A stretch of 64,000 nt of DNA from Bacillus kexueae. GTDB lineage: Bacteria > Bacillota > Bacilli > Bacillales > Aeribacillaceae. How positions within the stretch are numbered: the stretch's first letter is position 1; each line of letters opens with the position of its first letter. The notes beneath the pieces were generated by a model, which did no database searches, was not told the origin of the DNA, and saw nothing but the letters and a program-made list of their open reading frames with translations. Where the stretch lies: assembly GCF_022809095.1 (NCBI RefSeq), contig NZ_JALAZE010000002.1, forward strand, positions 496,001-560,000, in the 5' to 3' direction. The translations under genes were made by a program, and so were the position numbers. This document shows positions 59,770 through 64,000 of the stretch, piece by piece.

Positions 59770-61386
59770 GTGAAGTGGCAGTCATTTGATCAATTAAAGA
59801 ACTTATTATGTACCCTCGTTGAGCATCCCTCCATTACAGGGACGAAAGAGGAAGTAAGCTTTAGCGAGCATTTATATTATTTATTGAAGAGCTTTCCTTA
59901 CTTCGAAGCCAATCAAGAACATTTAAAACTCCATTCTTTACGTGATGGACGTCAATATTTGACGGCTTTAGTGAAAAAAGGGAAACAAAAAGAAACGGTA
60001 ATTTTATTGAGTCATTTTGACGTCGTCGATACTAAAGATTACGGACATTTGGAACATTTGGCTTTTCGTCCGCGGGAATTGACAGATGAACTTAAGAACT
60101 ATAAAGAACGAATGTCTAAATACGTTTTAAATGACTTAACGTCAGGAGATTGGTTATTTGGAAGAGGTGTTATGGATATGAAAGCGGGGCTGACCGTTCA
60201 GCTTTCCATGTTAGAACGGGCGATGAATGGGGAGTTTGATGGGAATCTACTTCTTTTGACAGTACCAGATGAAGAGGCCAATTCTGAAGGAATGCTTGGA
60301 GCGATCCCATATTTACAGCACGTAGCAAATGAATATGACTTAGACTTAAAAGCGTGCATTAATTGTGAACCAATGTTTGCACAATATCCGAACGACGATC
60401 ATCTATACGTCTACACCGGATCGATTGGAAAAATATTAGCTGGCTTCTTTTGTAAAGGGATTGAGACACACGTTGGAGAACCTTTTTCCGGATTAAATGC
60501 TAATTTAATGGTTTCAGAATTAAACCGACTGCTTGAGCTCAATGACACTTTTTGTGAAATTGTTGACGGCGAAGTGACACCACCCCCTACAAATTTAATG
60601 CAGAAAGATTTAAAGGAAGAATATTCAGTACAAATTCCTCATGAGTCTGTTTCGATGTTTAACATCTTGATGATGAACCGCTCATTAAAAGACATACACA
60701 CATTACTGTTTCAAACTGCTGTCCAAGCAGCAGAGCAAATTGAACGGACATACAGAGTGCGTGAAAAATCGTTTCGAACGAAAGTGCAGTTTTCCCCTCG
60801 ACCTACAGCTGTATCTGTTTTTACGTATCAGCAACTACTTCAAAAGGCGATTGAACGGCATGGTGAAGTTGAAGTTGGGAGACGAATGGACTATTTACAA
60901 TCCAACCGTGGAAGTTTAGGTGATCGGGATTTTTCAACGAGATTAGTTGCAGAGCTTGCTTCTTTATGTCAGGAGGAGTCACCGATGATTGTATTGTTTT
61001 ACAGTCCTCCGTTTTATCCTGCGGTTTCATCGAAAGGTGACAAGCGGATTGAGTCGTTGACTAAACAATTGATTGATTATGCGAAAAATACGTATGACCT
61101 CGAATTAACACGACTTAATTACTTCCCTGGGTTGTCTGATTTAAGCTTTATGCAGTTAAATGAGGATACGAAATCATTGCATATGTTAACATCTAATATG
61201 CCGTTATATGGAAAGGGATATTATATGCCGTTTCATGAAATGAAGGCCTTAAATGTACCAATCTTTAATGTTGGGCCATATGGAAAAGATGCTCATAAAT
61301 GGACGGAACGTCTTCATCTACCTTTTAGCTTCAATACGTTTCCTGATTTGCTACGATTTACGATTCAAACAGTATTAAAAAGCTAG
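59770..61386 (+). CDS. yqjN: M20 family peptidase (YqjN/RocB-like)
   Basis: A 538-aa M20 metallohydrolase. Metal ligands are expected in LLSHFDVVD (about residue 81), GRGVMDMKAGL (about 133) and VPDEEANSEG (about 165). RocB-like members act in arginine or amino-acid breakdown, but the substrate is unproven. GTG at 59770, eight bases from GGGG, matches the family start; an in-frame GTG nine bases upstream sits on the ribosome site. It ends before a convergent terminator shared with proI. Confidence 0.88.
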   Translation: MKWQSFDQLKNLLCTLVEHPSITGTKEEVSFSEHLYYLLKSFPYFEANQEHLKLHSLRDGRQYLTALVKKGKQKETVILLSHFDVVDTKDYGHLEHLAFRPRELTDELKNYKERMSKYVLNDLTSGDWLFGRGVMDMKAGLTVQLSMLERAMNGEFDGNLLLLTVPDEEANSEGMLGAIPYLQHVANEYDLDLKACINCEPMFAQYPNDDHLYVYTGSIGKILAGFFCKGIETHVGEPFSGLNANLMVSELNRLLELNDTFCEIVDGEVTPPPTNLMQKDLKEEYSVQIPHESVSMFNILMMNRSLKDIHTLLFQTAVQAAEQIERTYRVREKSFRTKVQFSPRPTAVSVFTYQQLLQKAIERHGEVEVGRRMDYLQSNRGSLGDRDFSTRLVAELASLCQEESPMIVLFYSPPFYPAVSSKGDKRIESLTKQLIDYAKNTYDLELTRLNYFPGLSDLSFMQLNEDTKSLHMLTSNMPLYGKGYYMPFHEMKALNVPIFNVGPYGKDAHKWTERLHLPFSFNTFPDLLRFTIQTVLKS

Positions 61387-61427
61387 TTTTTCGTCTCTTC
61401 GTTTGCACAACTTTTTCCAATAAAAGA

Positions 61428-61456
61428 AAGGCGTTGCTATTTGGAGGCAACGCCTT
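61428..61456. terminator. Convergent terminator for yqjN and proI
   Basis: AAGGCGTTGC pairs with GCAACGCCTT across nine bases. The minus strand continues TCTTTTATT, and the proI stop overlaps the stem. Confidence 0.85.
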
Positions 61457-62288
61457 AAGAATGTGCACGAACTTGTTCAAAAAAGGCTAATTTAAGCTGT
61501 TTTGACCTAGCTTCTGCTGTTTTAACACATTCGACAATCGCGCTTTGGACATTTTGTGATTCTAAGACGGAAATCCCTGCTTCTGTTGTTCCTCCAGGAC
61601 TTGTGACAGCTTGTCGTAATTGGGCAGCCTCCTTCGTTGTTTGGCGTAGCATTTCTGAAGCACCTTGTAAAGTTTGAACGATAAAGTTTCGCGCAGTTTC
61701 TTCATCAAGGCCCATTTCTTTGGCTGCCTTCTCTAAAGCCTCAACAATGTAATAGATATAGGCAGGTCCGCTACCCGCAAGTCCTGTAACGGCATCAAGT
61801 TGAGGTTCCTCGACAATTTGAACCATACCAATTGCTTCAAATAACATTTGAGCAAACTGTAATTGTTCATTTGTAGTATATGTCCCTTTCGCTAAGCCAG
61901 TTGCCGATAAGCGAATCGTGGCAGATGTATTAGGCATTGCGCGGATAATCGGCACTTCCCCGAGTATTTCTTCAATTGCTTCAATGGATACACCGGCCAT
62001 TACCGAGATAATAAGATGATCTTTCGTAATAAACGGCTTGATTGAGCGGATAACACCTTCTGCTCCTTTCGGTTTGACAGATAAGATAATTACGTTCGTT
62101 TTTTTACACAATGATTGTTTGTTTGACGTAATGTTTACACCGTATGATTGATGAATGTGGTTCAACCTTTCTTCATTAGATTTGTTTGTCACGTAAATAT
62201 GTTTTGGTTCATAAACTCCACCATTCACCATTCCGGCAAGGAACGCTTCTGTCATCGAGCCCGCACCGATAAATCCGATTGTTTTCAT
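61455..62288 (-). CDS. proI: Pyrroline-5-carboxylate reductase
   Basis: Last step of proline synthesis, NAD(P)H-dependent. Rossmann loop FIGAGSMTEAFLAG (residues 5-18), PNTSATI, and the C-terminal dimer domain with LAGSGPAYIYYIVEALEKA and VTSPGGTTEAGI. Length is 277 aa, as for B. subtilis ProI (278). A GAGGAGG site precedes ATG. A proline-type T-box lies upstream, which supports a biosynthetic role over ComER-like paralogues. Confidence 0.94.
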   Translation of the reverse strand: MKTIGFIGAGSMTEAFLAGMVNGGVYEPKHIYVTNKSNEERLNHIHQSYGVNITSNKQSLCKKTNVIILSVKPKGAEGVIRSIKPFITKDHLIISVMAGVSIEAIEEILGEVPIIRAMPNTSATIRLSATGLAKGTYTTNEQLQFAQMLFEAIGMVQIVEEPQLDAVTGLAGSGPAYIYYIVEALEKAAKEMGLDEETARNFIVQTLQGASEMLRQTTKEAAQLRQAVTSPGGTTEAGISVLESQNVQSAIVECVKTAEARSKQLKLAFFEQVRAHS

Positions 62289-62326
62289 ATCATTTCCTCC
62301 TCTTTACTGTTTGATTATATTCTTTA

Positions 62327-62462
62327 ACTATTTCGTACCATTGTTGCTTATTAGTCATGAATGTAATACTTGAAGCACAAGACGGCGACTCCAGTGGGGC
62401 CAGCACGACCGAAGCCCCAGCAGACATGCATGAATCAACAATCTTTTAGAAAAAAGTCTATT
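62327..62462. repeat. Decayed MITE-like copy in the proI leader
   Basis: The left part (TTTCGTA, then ATTGTTGCTT and GTCAT) and right part (CAACAATCTTTTAGAAAA) match both ends of the 56611-56848 family with substitutions. Between them is a GC-rich insert (GACGGCGACTCCAGTGGGG) like a common Bacillaceae intergenic repeat. Confidence 0.5.
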
Positions 62463-62500
62463 TTTTAAATCCTCTACCAGTAACGAATGTTCTTTAGCAA

Positions 62501-62602
62501 AGGCTCTTTTCTAAAGGATTGTTGCTTTAGTACATGGAGCGCAATGTTCAGCATTCACTTTAAAAATGACTGAAAAAGCAACAATCTATACGAAAACAGC
62601 CT
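62501..62602. mobile_element. 102-bp MITE with target duplication
   Basis: Inverted ends AGGCTCTTTTCTAAAGGATT and a right end that reads AGGCTGTTTTCGTATAGATT on the opposite strand, flanked on both sides by TAGCAA, a probable 6-base target duplication. No coding capacity. It lies in the transcribed leader between the T-box and proI. Confidence 0.7.
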
Positions 62603-62645
62603 TAGCAAACAAGGATTTTAACTTCACATCTGTATAATTGAACCC

Positions 62646-62907
62646 AAAAATAAAAACCAGACCGTCCTAAAAAAGGACGGTCTGGTCACCGCGGTACCAC
62701 CTTTATTGCTACGTCATGCGTAGCCAACTTCATTCTCGTAACGTGAGACACGGTTAGGTTTGCCTAACAGTTCATAGGGTAGGTTCGGTTAGGAGAGGAC
62801 CGCGAAATTTTTCAGCCGGTGAATTTCGCTCTCTAAAGATCTGTCACTAACGTACTAGTCCTAATCATCACTTTATGTTTTGAGTTTTTTTCGACGTACT
62901 GATAAGT
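62646..62907 (-). promoter_or_regulatory. T-box riboswitch, probably proline-specific, controlling proI
   Basis: On the minus strand the T-box core AAAGGTGGTACCGCG (62689-62703) precedes a terminator hairpin, ACCAGACCGTCC with its complement and a long T-run (62646-62686). Upstream lies a stem-I region; GAACCTACCC (62777-62786) fits a specifier loop with CCT, a proline codon, at 62781-62783. Uncharged tRNA-Pro would favour the antiterminator and turn on proI, as known in B. subtilis. The gene itself is about 360 bases further on because of inserted repeats. Confidence 0.88.
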
Positions 62908-62914
62908 TTTCATC

Positions 62915-62944
62915 ATTATGCAACGTTGGACAACTTATTGTCAA
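62915..62944 (-). promoter_or_regulatory. Sigma-A promoter of the T-box leader
   Basis: On the minus strand TTGACA (62939-62944), an 18-base spacer and CATAAT (62915-62920). The predicted start near 62907 lies about 25-35 bases before the conserved leader structure. Confidence 0.7.
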
Positions 62945-63069
62945 GGGTTTTTCAACGGAAATAAAATTCGAATTATTTGAATATAATGACAAAAGATGAT
63001 TGAAGGTGTAAAATAAGGTTAAATTAAAACGATTCATTATTACAAAATAAGAATTGAGGCGGTTATACA

Positions 63070-64000
63070 TTGGTAAATCAAGTTAAGCGACAAGAGATTA
63101 TTATGCTATCAATTCCTACCCCTTTCCCTGTCGGTGATGTAAATGTATTTTTACTAAAAGGTAAATCCCTCACCTTAATCGATGTCGGTCCTAAAACAAA
63201 AGAGGCGTGGGAAAGCTTATGTCATCAATTGCAAACATATGGATATACAATACAAGATATTGATCAAGTGATATTGACTCACCACCATCCTGATCATGTT
63301 GGATTGGTTGAATGGTTACCTGAAAATATCCCGATTTATGGCTCGTACGCATTAGAGAAATGGTTACTTAAGGATGAGAGATTTTTTGAGAAGCAACAAG
63401 AGTTTTATTTGTCGCTGTTTCCGTTATTCGGTGTCGACCCATCGTTTATATCATCACTTAAAAAGTTTGAAAAAACGTACGAATTGGGCTGTAACCGTCC
63501 ACTATCAGGATATTTGAAAGATGGAGATGTTATTGAATGGGAAGAGGATTGGGTTGTTATGGAAACACCTGGTCATGCTCAAAGTCATATCGTCCTACAC
63601 AATCGAAAATCGTACGAATTAATTGGTGGCGACATGCTTCTTAACCACATTTCTTCGAATCCACTTCTTGAACCGTCTATTTCAGGAGAGGAGAGACCGA
63701 AACCACAACTGCAGTACAATAATTCCTTAAAAAAATTGTTGCACGTTCCAATTTCGGTTGTTTATCCTGGTCATGGCGATTCGTTTGAGGGGGCTCACTC
63801 ACTCATACAAGTTCGTTTAAAAGAGCAGCATCATCGTGCCATGGATGTGTATAATCTTCTAAAAGATGGGCCAATGACAGCGTTTGAGATTTGTAAGCGG
63901 TTATTTCCAACAGTTTACAAGCGACAGTTATTGCTAACGATGTCTGAGACAATAGGACAGCTGGATTATTTGGAGCAATTGGATTATATTGCGGTTGAAC
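63070..64000 (+). CDS. yqjP: MBL-fold metallo-hydrolase (YqjP-like), C-terminus cut off
   Basis: Starts with TTG at 63070 after TTGAGGCGG and stays open to the window end (310 codons seen). The zinc motif LTHHHPDHVG (about residues 73-82), a second His in PGHAQSHI (about 168), and VYPGHGD are conserved. A C-terminal helical domain begins near residue 250. The same gene follows proI in B. subtilis. Substrate is unknown. Confidence 0.88.
   Translation, partial: MVNQVKRQEIIMLSIPTPFPVGDVNVFLLKGKSLTLIDVGPKTKEAWESLCHQLQTYGYTIQDIDQVILTHHHPDHVGLVEWLPENIPIYGSYALEKWLLKDERFFEKQQEFYLSLFPLFGVDPSFISSLKKFEKTYELGCNRPLSGYLKDGDVIEWEEDWVVMETPGHAQSHIVLHNRKSYELIGGDMLLNHISSNPLLEPSISGEERPKPQLQYNNSLKKLLHVPISVVYPGHGDSFEGAHSLIQVRLKEQHHRAMDVYNLLKDGPMTAFEICKRLFPTVYKRQLLLTMSETIGQLDYLEQLDYIAVE

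Noticed and set aside
1-64000. CRISPR arrays, tRNA or rRNA genes, prophage or restriction-modification genes
   Set aside because: No regularly spaced direct repeats, cloverleaf genes or such proteins were seen in the window; the region is syntenic core chromosome with small repeats.

Overview
The window is a chromosomal segment from a low-G+C Gram-positive, endospore-forming Bacillaceae bacterium. Gene order follows the Bacillus subtilis spoIIIA-to-yqjP interval almost gene for gene: spoIIIA, accBC, nusB-folD-xseAB-ispA-dxs-yqxC-ahrC-recN, spoIVB-spo0A, bkd operon, yqiW, yqj genes, gnd, zwf, rnz, yqjM, yqjN, proI. The OLE RNA and OapA between ispA and dxs are absent from B. subtilis and are typical of alkaliphilic, halophilic or anaerobic Bacilli and Clostridia, so an extremophilic Bacillaceae relative is likely. 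Species cannot be fixed from the sequence alone.

Layout. 1-3.6 kb: the end of the spoIIIA sporulation operon, encoding the mother-cell side of the feeding-tube complex. 3.6-4.5 kb: a gene-free stretch of nested repeats. 4.5-6.9 kb: accB-accC and an Asp23-family gene. 7.2-17.5 kb: a housekeeping run (nusB, folD, xseA, xseB, ispA, OLE RNA, oapA, dxs, tlyA-like, argR, recN). 17.8-20.5 kb: spoIVB and spo0A. 20.6-21.6 kb: a glycerophosphodiesterase and a convergent DUF2627 gene. 21.8-32.1 kb: bkdR and the sigma-54-controlled branched-chain keto acid operon ptb-bcd-buk-lpdV-bkdAA-bkdAB-bkdB. 32.5-38.0 kb: methylmalonyl-CoA mutase (mutA, mutB), its GTPase chaperone meaB, and brxB. 38.5-43.6 kb: an aromatic-acid-exporter family protein, an L,D-transpeptidase, the tiny prli42 gene, methylmalonyl-CoA epimerase, a carboxyltransferase and a PepT-like peptidase. 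43.6-50.7 kb: gltC and gltAB. 51-56.4 kb: DNA polymerase IV, gnd, a cyclase and zwf. 56.9-64 kb: rnz, a histidine phosphatase, a broken small membrane gene, namA, an M20 peptidase, proI with a T-box leader, and a metallo-beta-lactamase-fold gene cut by the window end.

The metabolic genes form a connected route. Branched-chain amino acids are deaminated (Bcd) and oxidatively decarboxylated (Bkd complex), with energy recovered through Ptb and Buk. Propionyl-CoA from valine and isoleucine can be carboxylated, epimerised (Mce) and rearranged (MutAB with MeaB) to succinyl-CoA. A cre-like site precedes mce and a -24/-12 promoter precedes ptb.

The most unusual content is non-coding. It comprises an OLE RNA with its own near-consensus promoter; a dispersed element of about 294 bp present in four copies, each following a T-tract and three of them directly abutting a Rho-independent terminator; a small MITE-like family, one copy of which has target-site duplications and sits in the proI leader; a proline-type T-box; and a hairpin between the Shine-Dalgarno sequence and start codon of mutA.
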